DNA of 43,170 bases from Pseudomonas sp. PB101 (GTDB lineage Bacteria; Pseudomonadota; Gammaproteobacteria; Pseudomonadales; Pseudomonadaceae). Under the pieces are notes generated by a model. It ran no database searches and was not told the DNA's origin. It saw only the letters and a program-made list of their open reading frames with translations. Position 1 is the stretch's first letter. Each line of letters starts with the position of its first letter. The translations under genes were made by a program, and so were the position numbers. The stretch spans positions 1-43,170 of the forward strand of contig NZ_RWIR01000083.1 in the NCBI RefSeq assembly GCF_009764265.1. Reading direction: 5' to 3'. Of this stretch, positions 1 through 10,511 are shown in pieces.

Positions 1-60
1 CCGCTCCCACAGGTTTCATGTTGTACGCAAAACCTGTGGGAGCGGGCTTGCCCGCGATAG
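1..60. repeat. REP doublet, cut by the window edge
   Basis: Two inverted REP arms flank a short spacer. The left arm (ends CTCCCACAG) is truncated at base 1. The right arm at 34-60 is the GGGCTTGCCC form that recurs across this window. Such REPs are typical intergenic elements of fluorescent pseudomonads, moved in trans by RAYT transposases. No RAYT gene is present in this window. Confidence 0.85.
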
Positions 61-92
61 GGCCCTAACTCCCACCGCAAATCCTGAGCAAC

Positions 93-126
93 AAAAAACC
101 CGCTGAAATCTCTTTCAGCGGGTTTC
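93..126 (-). terminator. Intrinsic terminator after the yqfO-like gene
   Basis: A 13-bp perfect stem (AAACCCGCTGAAA and its complement) closes a 4-nt loop. Read on the minus strand it ends in a run of six T. It lies 22 bp past the stop codon of the yqfO-like gene and so ends the purL transcript. The A/T flanks on the other side could let it work in both directions. Confidence 0.9.
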
Positions 127-147
127 TCATTTCAGCAGCCAGGAAGA

Positions 148-459
148 TCAGAAATCCTCCAACCGCCACACTTCATAAGCCGGCGTCTCGTAGGGATGAC
201 TCTGCTTCAGAGCCGCCACCACCGCGCGAATCAACTCATCCGCCACCACCAGCTCGACCTTCCATTCCTCGACCTGCTCGACCTGCCCTGCCTCGCCAAT
301 GAATGGCTGACTGCCGTCCAGCGGACGAAACTGGCCAGTGCCAAGCACCTGCCACGCGCAGTGATCGTAAGCGCCGATCCGCCCGCCACCGGCGGCGAAT
401 ACGGCGCTCTTCACGACGTCGACATGACTGTCGGGAACAAAAAAGCCGAGCTTGTACAC
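148..459 (-). CDS. YqfO/NIF3-like small protein downstream of purL
   Basis: The 103-residue product resembles the stand-alone YqfO domain that is inserted into some NIF3-type dinuclear-metal proteins. Its fold is of the PII/CutA ferredoxin-like type. The C-terminal HPYETPAYEVW segment is the family hallmark. The biochemical role is unknown; family members are often annotated only as NIF3 interacting or YqfO. The start is a GTG (MYKLGFF) five bases after the purL stop, with no clear Shine-Dalgarno sequence, so translation is probably coupled to purL. No NIF3 metal-binding residues are present, so enzymatic activity is unlikely. I am sure of the gene and fairly sure of the family. Confidence 0.85.
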   Translation of the reverse strand: MYKLGFFVPDSHVDVVKSAVFAAGGGRIGAYDHCAWQVLGTGQFRPLDGSQPFIGEAGQVEQVEEWKVELVVADELIRAVVAALKQSHPYETPAYEVWRLEDF

Positions 460-464
460 AGCGC

Positions 465-4361
<3,897 letters not shown>

Positions 4362-4403
4362 CTTCGGGACAGCCTCGGGAAGGGGTGTGCTTTGAGGCCG
4401 TGC

Positions 4404-4409
4404 ATTCTA
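4404..4409 (-). promoter_or_regulatory. Probable purL -10 box
   Basis: TAGAAT on the minus strand, five of six matches to the sigma-70 -10 consensus, 42 bp before the purL ATG. Seventeen bases further upstream is a poor -35 (GTGATG). The rest of the 285-bp purL/mltF divergent region holds no gene that I can support. Confidence 0.5.
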
Positions 4410-4634
4410 GCCTAAACAGCCCGCGACATCACCCGAAACGCTACGCACGGTTGCACTCGGGTGCCATTCTGTGTTTCTGCCTCGAAAGTCAGGTTAATCG
4501 GCGATTGGATGAACGCTTATTTTTACTGTAACAAAATGCAGGAAATGCCCATTCCTGCGGGGTTTCGCCTGGTTTTGTGATCGCTAGCAGACAAGCCCCT
4601 CGCTGTCGAGATATGGCGCCCGTGGTCCTTTGCG

Positions 4635-4640
4635 TATACT
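4635..4640 (+). promoter_or_regulatory. Probable mltF -10 box next to the start codon
   Basis: TATACT (five of six consensus matches) ends only six bases before the mltF ATG. Transcription would begin at or next to the A of the start codon. No Shine-Dalgarno sequence sits in front of the ATG. Together this suggests a leaderless mltF mRNA. No good -35 is visible 16-18 bp upstream. Confidence 0.5.
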
Positions 4641-4646
4641 GCGCAG

Positions 4647-6107
4647 ATGTTTTCCCCAACGGCTTTGCGTCCGCGGTACGCCAAATGGCTGATCGCAACC
4701 GGACTCTTCCTGATGCTCGGTGGCTGTGTTGATGAACCCAACACGCTCGAGCGCGTAAAGGAGGATGGTGTGCTGCGGGTGGTCACCCGAAACAGCCCCG
4801 CCACCTACTTCCAGGATCGCAACGGTGAAACCGGCTTCGAATACGAGCTGGTGAAGCGCTTCGCCGACGATCTGGGGGTCGAGCTCAAGATCGAGACCGC
4901 CGACAACCTCGATGACCTGTTCAACCAGGTCGGCAAGCCCAACGGCCCGGTGCTGGCGGCTGCCGGCCTGGTCAGCAGCGAAGAACGCAAGAAGCAGGTG
5001 CGCTTCTCGCACTCCTACCTGGAAGTCACCCCGCAGGTCATCTACCGCAACGGCCAGTCACGGCCGACCGACGCGAAGGATCTGGTGGGCAAGAAGATCA
5101 TGGTGCTCAAGGGCAGCACCCACGCCGAACAACTGGCGCAGCTTAAACAGAAATTTCCCGGCATCGAATACGAAGAGTCTGACGCGGTCGAGGTCGTCGA
5201 TCTCCTGCGCATGGTCGACGAAGGCCAGATCGACCTGACTCTGGTCGACTCCAACGAAGTGGCAATGAACCAGGTGTACTTCACCAACATCCGGGTCGCC
5301 TTCGACCTCGGTGACGCCAGCAACCAGAGCTGGGCCGTTGCGCCGGGCGAAGACAACAGCCTGCTCAACGAAATCAACGAGTACCTCGACAAGGTCAAGA
5401 AAAACGGCACCCTGCAACGTCTCAAGGACCGCTACTACGGGCACGTCGACGTCCTCGGCTACATGGGCGCCACCACCTTTGCCCAGCACTTGCAGCAACG
5501 CCTGCCCAAGTACGAACAGCACTTCAAGGCCTACGCCAAGAAAGAGAAAGTCGACTGGCGCCTGCTCGCGGCGGTCGGTTACCAGGAATCGCTGTGGCAA
5601 CCGGCCGTCACCTCCAAGACCGGTGTGCGCGGCCTGATGATGCTGACCCAGAACACCGCGCAGGCCATGGGCGTGTCCAACCGCCTCGATCCCAAGCAGA
5701 GCATCATGGGCGGCGCCAAGTACCTGGCCTACATGAAGGAACAACTGGACGATTCGATCCAGGAACCGGACCGCACCTGGTTTGCCCTGGCGGCCTATAA
5801 CGTCGGCAGCGGGCACCTGGATGACGCACGCAAACTGGCGGCCAAGGAAGGGTTGAACCCGGACAAATGGCTGGATGTGAAAAAGATCCTGCCGCGCCTG
5901 TCGGAAAAGAAGTGGTACAGCAAGACCCGTTACGGCTACGCCCGTGGCGGCGAGCCGGTGCACTTCGTGGCGAACATCCGTCGCTACTACGACATCCTGA
6001 CCTGGGTCACGCAGCCGCAGCTTGAAGGCGATCAGGTCGCCGAGGGCAAGCTGGTGGTTCCGGGTATCGACAAGAGCAAGCCGGCGCAGGAGCCTGCGCC
6101 GCTCTGA
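4647..6107 (+). CDS. mltF: Membrane-bound lytic murein transglycosylase F
   Basis: Cleaves peptidoglycan between MurNAc and GlcNAc, forming 1,6-anhydromuropeptides, at the inner face of the outer membrane. The N-terminus is a lipoprotein signal with lipobox LGGC and acylated Cys27. Residues 40-265 form an ABC-type solute-binding (SBP_bac_3) regulatory domain. Residues 290-410 form a family 1 SLT domain with catalytic Glu314 in AVGYQES and the GLMMLTQNTA motif. The 486-residue length is normal. Start at 4647 as in other Pseudomonas MltF proteins; it lacks a Shine-Dalgarno sequence, and a TATACT box lies just in front. A later TTG (4665) would still leave a working signal peptide. Divergent from purL. 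Confidence 0.97.
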   Translation: MFSPTALRPRYAKWLIATGLFLMLGGCVDEPNTLERVKEDGVLRVVTRNSPATYFQDRNGETGFEYELVKRFADDLGVELKIETADNLDDLFNQVGKPNGPVLAAAGLVSSEERKKQVRFSHSYLEVTPQVIYRNGQSRPTDAKDLVGKKIMVLKGSTHAEQLAQLKQKFPGIEYEESDAVEVVDLLRMVDEGQIDLTLVDSNEVAMNQVYFTNIRVAFDLGDASNQSWAVAPGEDNSLLNEINEYLDKVKKNGTLQRLKDRYYGHVDVLGYMGATTFAQHLQQRLPKYEQHFKAYAKKEKVDWRLLAAVGYQESLWQPAVTSKTGVRGLMMLTQNTAQAMGVSNRLDPKQSIMGGAKYLAYMKEQLDDSIQEPDRTWFALAAYNVGSGHLDDARKLAAKEGLNPDKWLDVKKILPRLSEKKWYSKTRYGYARGGEPVHFVANIRRYYDILTWVTQPQLEGDQVAEGKLVVPGIDKSKPAQEPAPL

Positions 6108-6124
6108 CTGCCACCCAAAATCAT

Positions 6125-6216
6125 TGTGGGAGCGAGCTTGCTCGCGATAGCGGCCTGACAGTCACCACCTATGCTGACTGAAAGGACCTCATCGCGAGCA
6201 AGCTCGCTCCCACAGG
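6125..6216. repeat. REP doublet (GAGCGAGCTTGCTCGC type)
   Basis: Two REP arms in inverted orientation (6125-6150 and 6191-6216) around a 40-bp spacer, lying between the convergent genes mltF and pdxJ. This is the AGCTTGCT-core subtype. No other terminator is visible here, so the doublet may serve mRNA ends on both sides. It also lies at a possible rearrangement junction. Confidence 0.9.
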
Positions 6217-6231
6217 GTTTTGTGTCGTTCT

Positions 6232-6978
6232 TCAGGCCTTGGCGGCCGCCGCCAGAATCAGCGCCTTCATCTCCGAAACCGCCGACTTGAAGCCAACGAA
6301 CAGCGCATGGGCCACCAGCGCATGGCCGATGTTCAGCTCGTTGATGCCCTTGATCGCCGCCACGGCTTCAACGTTGTGATAGTGCAGGCCATGGCCGGCA
6401 TTGACGATCAGGCCCTGGGCCAAACCAAACGCCACGCCATCGGCCACGCGCTTGAGTTCTTCGGCGACGTCGGTCGGCGTCTCGGCATCGGCATAACGCC
6501 CGGTGTGCAGCTCGATGGCCGGTGCGCCAACGCGACGGGAAGCTTCGATCTGACGCTCATCGGCATCGATGAACAGCGACACCTCGCAGCCGATCTTCGA
6601 CAGACGCTCGACCGCCGCCTTGATCCGCGCTTCCTGCCCCGCCACGTCCAGGCCGCCTTCGGTGGTCAGCTCCTGACGGGTTTCCGGCACCAGGCAAATG
6701 TGCGCCGGGTGGATGCGCTCGGCGAACAACATCATTTCTTCGGTGACGCCCATTTCGAAATTCATGCGGGTTTGCAGCACGTCCTTGAGTATCAGAACGT
6801 CGCGTTCCTGAATGTGCCGACGGTCCTCGCGCAGGTGCACGGTGATGCCGTCAGCGCCCGCCTCTTCCGCGTCCAGTGCTGCCTTGACCGGGTCCGGGTA
6901 ACGGGTGCCCCGGGCCTGACGCAATGTGGCAACGTGGTCGATGTTCACGCCAAGAAGAATACGGGTGCTGGTGGTCAC
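6232..6978 (-). CDS. pdxJ: Pyridoxine 5'-phosphate synthase
   Basis: Condenses 1-deoxy-D-xylulose 5-phosphate with 3-amino-2-oxopropyl phosphate to make pyridoxine 5'-phosphate, the ring-closing step of DXP-dependent vitamin B6 synthesis. The TIM-barrel family motifs are all present: LGVNIDHVATLRQARGTRYP near the N-terminus, HLREDRRHI, NFEMGVTEEM, HTGRYA and NAGHGLHYHN. I chose the GTG at 6978 (248 residues, reading VTTSTRILLGVN), because a GGAG lies 8 nt upstream and family members begin here. The longer reading frame from 7014 adds an unrelated MHRTFSSSG stretch. Last gene of the lepA-pdxJ cluster, 50 bp after recO. Confidence 0.96.
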   Translation of the reverse strand: MTTSTRILLGVNIDHVATLRQARGTRYPDPVKAALDAEEAGADGITVHLREDRRHIQERDVLILKDVLQTRMNFEMGVTEEMMLFAERIHPAHICLVPETRQELTTEGGLDVAGQEARIKAAVERLSKIGCEVSLFIDADERQIEASRRVGAPAIELHTGRYADAETPTDVAEELKRVADGVAFGLAQGLIVNAGHGLHYHNVEAVAAIKGINELNIGHALVAHALFVGFKSAVSEMKALILAAAAKA

Positions 6979-7028
6979 GGAAAACGCTCCAGAAGAAGAG
7001 AAAGTTCGGTGCACAGCATACGGGGTGA

Positions 7029-7712
7029 TCAGGGCTTGCGAAACAGCTCGCGACTGACAAGTGGACGGCCACCCAAGTGAACGGCCAGTGCCTGGCGCAT
7101 CAGACGCTTGGCGGCAGACAGTGCGCCGGGGGCGGACCAGTCGGCGTCAGCCATGGCCAACAGTTCGGCACCGTTGAACAGGCCCGGTTGCAGCAGATAG
7201 ACACGTTCAAGCCCCGCATCCACTTGCAAACGGTAGAGACCGTCCGGAGCGATGGGTTGATCATGAATATCAGCCGTCAGGGAAAAACCGTAGCCGAGGT
7301 CATCGAGCAAGCGCCACTCGAAGGAGCGCAACAAGGGCTCCAGCGGCCGACCTTCAGCCAGCGCCAGCAAAGTCGCGGCGTAATGGTCGAACACCGAGGG
7401 GAGCGGATCTTCAGCGGGCAACAGGCGAATCAGCAGTTCATTGAGGTAAAGGCCACTGAACAACGCCTCGCCATTGAGCCAGGTGGAAACCCCGGCACTT
7501 TCCATGCGCCCGACATTCTTCAACTCGCCCTTGCCGCGAAACTCCACTTCCAGCGGCACGAATGGCCGCGCCAACGTCCCGGCCTTGCCCCGCGCGCTGC
7601 GCAACACCGCCCGCAGCCGGCCTTGCGGCGTGAGGAAGTCCACCAATGCACTGGTTTCGCGGTAGGCGCGGGAGTGCAGGACGTAGGCGGGTTGCGGGAT
7701 GGGTTGGGACAT
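7029..7712 (-). CDS. recO: DNA repair protein RecO
   Basis: RecO binds single-stranded DNA and, with RecR, loads RecA onto SSB-coated DNA during gap repair. The 227-residue product has an N-terminal OB-fold (YVLHSRAYRETSALVDFLT) and a helical C-terminal domain (LLRSFEWRLLDDLGYG). No zinc-finger cysteines are visible, as in other gammaproteobacterial members. The start is set at the ATG at 7712 (MSQPIPQPAYVL); the frame extends six codons further to a TTG, which is less likely. A REP doublet separates it from era, so it may be less tightly coupled to that gene than era is to rnc. Confidence 0.95.
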   Translation of the reverse strand: MSQPIPQPAYVLHSRAYRETSALVDFLTPQGRLRAVLRSARGKAGTLARPFVPLEVEFRGKGELKNVGRMESAGVSTWLNGEALFSGLYLNELLIRLLPAEDPLPSVFDHYAATLLALAEGRPLEPLLRSFEWRLLDDLGYGFSLTADIHDQPIAPDGLYRLQVDAGLERVYLLQPGLFNGAELLAMADADWSAPGALSAAKRLMRQALAVHLGGRPLVSRELFRKP

Positions 7713-7763
7713 GGGAATCGCCGATCTCAATGGAACGCAGGTTTACAGACAACCAGAAATCAA

Positions 7764-7855
7764 TGTGGGAGCGGGCTTGCCCGCGATGGCGGCTTCACAT
7801 TCAACCTCTCTATTGAATGTTACATCCTCATCGCGGGCAAGCCCGCTCCCACAGG
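7764..7855. repeat. REP doublet (GCGGGCTTGCCCGC type)
   Basis: Inverted arms at 7764-7789 and 7830-7855 flank a 40-bp spacer between era and recO. It sits inside a run of genes that are all on the minus strand, so it probably marks an mRNA processing or stability point rather than an operon end. Confidence 0.9.
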
Positions 7856-7881
7856 GTTCTACGGTGCAACGCCAATCGGGT

Positions 7882-8784
7882 TTACAAGTCGCCATAACCC
7901 AACGAACGCAACGCACGCTCGTCATCGGACCAGCCGCCCTTAACCTTGACCCACAGGTTGAGCATGATCTTGGAGTCGAACAGCAGCTCCATGTCCTTGC
8001 GCGCCTCGGTGCCGATGCGCTTGATGCGCTCGCCCTTGTCGCCAATGATGATCTTCTTCTGGCCGTCGCGCTCGACGAGGATCAAGGCATGGATGTGCAG
8101 GGTCTTGCCCTGCTGCTTGAACTCTTCGATCTCGACGGTGATCTGGTACGGCAGCTCGGCGCCCATCTGGCGCATGATTTTCTCGCGAACCAGTTCAGCG
8201 GCGAGGAAGCGGCTGCTGCGGTCGGTGATCTGGTCTTCCGGGAAGAAGTGATCGTTTTCCGGCAGGCGCTCGGCGATCACGCGCTCCAGTGCATCGAGGT
8301 TGTGCCCGTGCTGTGCGGAAATCGGGATGATCTGCGCATTCGGCAGCTGCTCCTGCAACCAGCTCAGGTGCGGCATCAGCTCGGCCTTGTCTTCGATGCG
8401 GTCGGTCTTGTTCAGCGCCACGATCAGCGGGCCGGTTACGTACTGGACGCGCTCGAGAACCATCTGGTCTTCGTCGGTCCACTTGGTGCGGTCGACCACG
8501 AAGATCACCACGTCGACGTCTTTCAACGCCGCCGAAGCGGTCTTGTTCATGTAGCGGTTCAGGGCCTTCTCGCCACCCTTGTGCATGCCGGGGGTGTCGA
8601 CGTAGATCGCCTGCACATCGCCCTCGGTCTTGATGCCGAGCATGTTGTGGCGGGTGGTTTGCGGTTTGCGCGAGGTGATCGCCAGCTTCTGACCCAGGAT
8701 GTGGTTCAGCAGCGTGGACTTGCCCACGTTCGGACGGCCGACGATGGCAACATAGCCACAGCGAGTTGCGTTTGTATCAGTCAT
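7882..8784 (-). CDS. era: GTPase Era
   Basis: Essential GTPase that binds the 3' end of 16S rRNA and checks 30S subunit maturation, peripheral to the inner membrane. The 300-residue product has G1 GRPNVGKS at 16-23, G3 DTPG, G4 NKTD and a C-terminal KH RNA-binding domain around GDKGERIKRIG. I chose the ATG at 8784 (MTDTNATRCG) because a GGAG lies 7 nt upstream inside rnc; an ATG two codons earlier is too close to that site. It overlaps the rnc stop by 8 bp, which points to translational coupling of RNase III and Era, both acting in rRNA maturation. Confidence 0.97.
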   Translation of the reverse strand: MTDTNATRCGYVAIVGRPNVGKSTLLNHILGQKLAITSRKPQTTRHNMLGIKTEGDVQAIYVDTPGMHKGGEKALNRYMNKTASAALKDVDVVIFVVDRTKWTDEDQMVLERVQYVTGPLIVALNKTDRIEDKAELMPHLSWLQEQLPNAQIIPISAQHGHNLDALERVIAERLPENDHFFPEDQITDRSSRFLAAELVREKIMRQMGAELPYQITVEIEEFKQQGKTLHIHALILVERDGQKKIIIGDKGERIKRIGTEARKDMELLFDSKIMLNLWVKVKGGWSDDERALRSLGYGDL

Positions 8785-9466
8785 TGCCATTCTCCACACC
8801 CAGGGCAATCAGTGCTGCGGCGGCCGCTACCTGTTCGGCAATACGACGGCTCACACCCTGACCTCGGCTTTTTTCGTTCAGTAAGATGATTTCGCATTCG
8901 ACGAAGAACGTCCGGCAATGCGGCTCACCCTGGATATCCACCACTTCGTAACGCGGCAGCTCGCAACCACGGGACTGCAGGAATTCCTGCAGGCGGGTCT
9001 TCGGATCCTTGTTGGTGTCGACCAGCGTCAGGCCTTCGAACTCGCCGGCCAGCCAGGCCAGCACACGCTCGCGGGCCATTTCCATACCGGCATCGAGGTA
9101 GATCGCACCGATCAGCGCTTCAAGGGCATCGGCCAGGATCGACTCGCGACGGAAACCGCCGCTTTTCAGCTCACCGGAACCCAGGCGCAGGTATTCGCCC
9201 AGATCGAAACCACGGGCCAGTACGGCCAGGGTCTCACCTTTCACCAGGCGCGCGCGCAAACGCGACAACTGGCCTTCGCGGGCCAGCGGGAAGCGCTCGA
9301 ACAGTGCCTCGCCGGCGACGAAGTTGAGGATGGCGTCACCGAGGAATTCCAGGCGTTCGTTGTTACGCCCGGCAAAACTGCGGTGAGTCAGGGCCAGGAC
9401 CATCAGTTCCTGATCCTTGAAGGTGTAGCCGAGCTGACGCTCTAGACGGCTTAAGGAGACGCTCAC
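8777..9466 (-). CDS. rnc: Ribonuclease III
   Basis: Cuts double-stranded RNA in rRNA precursors and structured mRNAs. The 229-residue product has the RNase III signature NERLEFLGDAIL with Glu40 and Asp44, the second metal-site pair Asp113/Glu116 in DALEALIGAIYLD, and a C-terminal double-stranded RNA-binding domain from about residue 155. Start is GTG (MSVSLSRLERQLGY) and overlaps the stop of the short upstream frame by four bases (GTGA). Downstream it overlaps era. In many bacteria rnc is controlled by self-cleavage of its own 5' leader; I see no clear stem for that here. Confidence 0.97.
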   Translation of the reverse strand: MSVSLSRLERQLGYTFKDQELMVLALTHRSFAGRNNERLEFLGDAILNFVAGEALFERFPLAREGQLSRLRARLVKGETLAVLARGFDLGEYLRLGSGELKSGGFRRESILADALEALIGAIYLDAGMEMARERVLAWLAGEFEGLTLVDTNKDPKTRLQEFLQSRGCELPRYEVVDIQGEPHCRTFFVECEIILLNEKSRGQGVSRRIAEQVAAAAALIALGVENGND

Positions 9467-9582
9467 GGTTTACCCACGCTGAGTTCGTGGTTCGATTGCA
9501 CTGCCATCGCCATGAGGCGGCGCAGGCTTGGGACAATTAACGCTGTGTTCAAAAATAACGTCCTGAATATCATTGGCTTCAT
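9463..9582 (-). pseudogene. 39-codon frame, possible remnant of the DUF4845 gene
   Basis: Other pseudomonads carry a gene of about 120 codons, annotated DUF4845, between lepB and rnc. Here only 185 bp separate those genes. A 39-codon frame begins MKPMIFRTLFLNTALIV and ends SNHELSVGKP; its TGA overlaps the rnc GTG start by four bases, as expected for the last codons of a coupled upstream gene. The hydrophobic start and the charged tail could be the two ends of the missing gene after an internal deletion. From memory the tail shares only a few residues with DUF4845 proteins. It might instead be a real small protein or chance reading frame. Confidence 0.4.
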
Positions 9583-9622
9583 GCTTTTTCCGTCACCTTC
9601 TTCAGGTTCCAGAAACGCATTC

Positions 9623-9643
9623 GGCGCTGTGTTCAACAGCGCC
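9623..9643. other. Stem-loop after lepB
   Basis: GGCGCTGT and ACAGCGCC form a perfect 8-bp stem around a 5-nt loop, 9 bp past the lepB stop. There is no T run on the minus strand, so it is not a classical terminator. Part of it (CGCTGTGTTCAA, 9625-9636) recurs as a direct repeat at 9541-9552. Confidence 0.6.
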
Positions 9644-9651
9644 GTGTTTGA

Positions 9652-10506
9652 TTACTTGATCAGGCCAACCCGCGAGAAATTCGGCAGGTGACTGAGTTTT
9701 GGTTCCGGCCAGCTCATCCAGACCGCGAAGGCCTTGCCGACGATATTCTTGTCGGGAACCATGCCCAGCAGATCCTTGGGAATGTTCGGATCATCCCAGT
9801 AGCGACTGTCGTTCGAATTGTCGCGGTTGTCGCCCATCATGAAGTAGTGCCCGGCCGGCACGGTCCACGAATGGTCCGGCATGGCGCGGTAGCGGCTCAT
9901 TTCCTTGCGGATCATGTGCTCGGCCGCACCGAGTTTTTCCTTGTAGAGCTCGGCGCTGCCCAGCGTACCCGGCTCGGAGCCGACCAGTTGCTCGGCAATC
10001 GACTGACCGTTGACGAACAGGCGCTTGTCGGCGGTGTAGCGAACCGTGTCGCCCGGCAGGCCGACCACACGCTTGATGTAGTTGACGTTCGGATCGCTCG
10101 GGTAGCGGAACACCATGACATCGCCGCGCTGCGGATCACCGACTTCGATGACTTTCTTGTCAATCACCGGCAAGCGGATCCCGTAGGAAAACTTGCTCAC
10201 CAGGATGAAGTCGCCGACATCCAGGGTTGGCTTCATCGAACCGGAAGGAATCTGGAACGGCTCCACCAGGAACGAACGCAGCACCAGCACGATGAACAAC
10301 ACCGGAAAGAACGACTTGCCGTATTCGACCAGCAGCGGTTCTTTGTTCAGCTTCTCGACCACGACCATGTCAGGCTGGCTGACGCTGCCCTGATAGGAGG
10401 TGATGGCGGCACGCCGGCGCGGAGCGAGGATCAACAGATCGAGCAACGCCAACAGGCCGCAGACAAACACGGCGATGACCAGCAACAGCGGGAAATTTAG
10501 TGACAT
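9652..10506 (-). CDS. lepB: Signal peptidase I
   Basis: Removes signal peptides from secreted proteins on the periplasmic side of the inner membrane. The 284-residue product has two N-terminal membrane spans (about 5-27 and 65-80) and a periplasmic Ser/Lys-dyad domain. Ser90 lies in IPSGSMKPTL and Lys145 in NYIKRVVGLPGD; the conserved GDNRDNSNDSRYWG-like box is present as GDNRDNSNDSRYWD. The ATG lies 5 bp after the lepA stop, with a TTAGG ribosome site overlapping that junction, so lepA and lepB are co-translated. Confidence 0.97.
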   Translation of the reverse strand: MSLNFPLLLVIAVFVCGLLALLDLLILAPRRRAAITSYQGSVSQPDMVVVEKLNKEPLLVEYGKSFFPVLFIVLVLRSFLVEPFQIPSGSMKPTLDVGDFILVSKFSYGIRLPVIDKKVIEVGDPQRGDVMVFRYPSDPNVNYIKRVVGLPGDTVRYTADKRLFVNGQSIAEQLVGSEPGTLGSAELYKEKLGAAEHMIRKEMSRYRAMPDHSWTVPAGHYFMMGDNRDNSNDSRYWDDPNIPKDLLGMVPDKNIVGKAFAVWMSWPEPKLSHLPNFSRVGLIK

Positions 10507-10511
10507 AGGAC

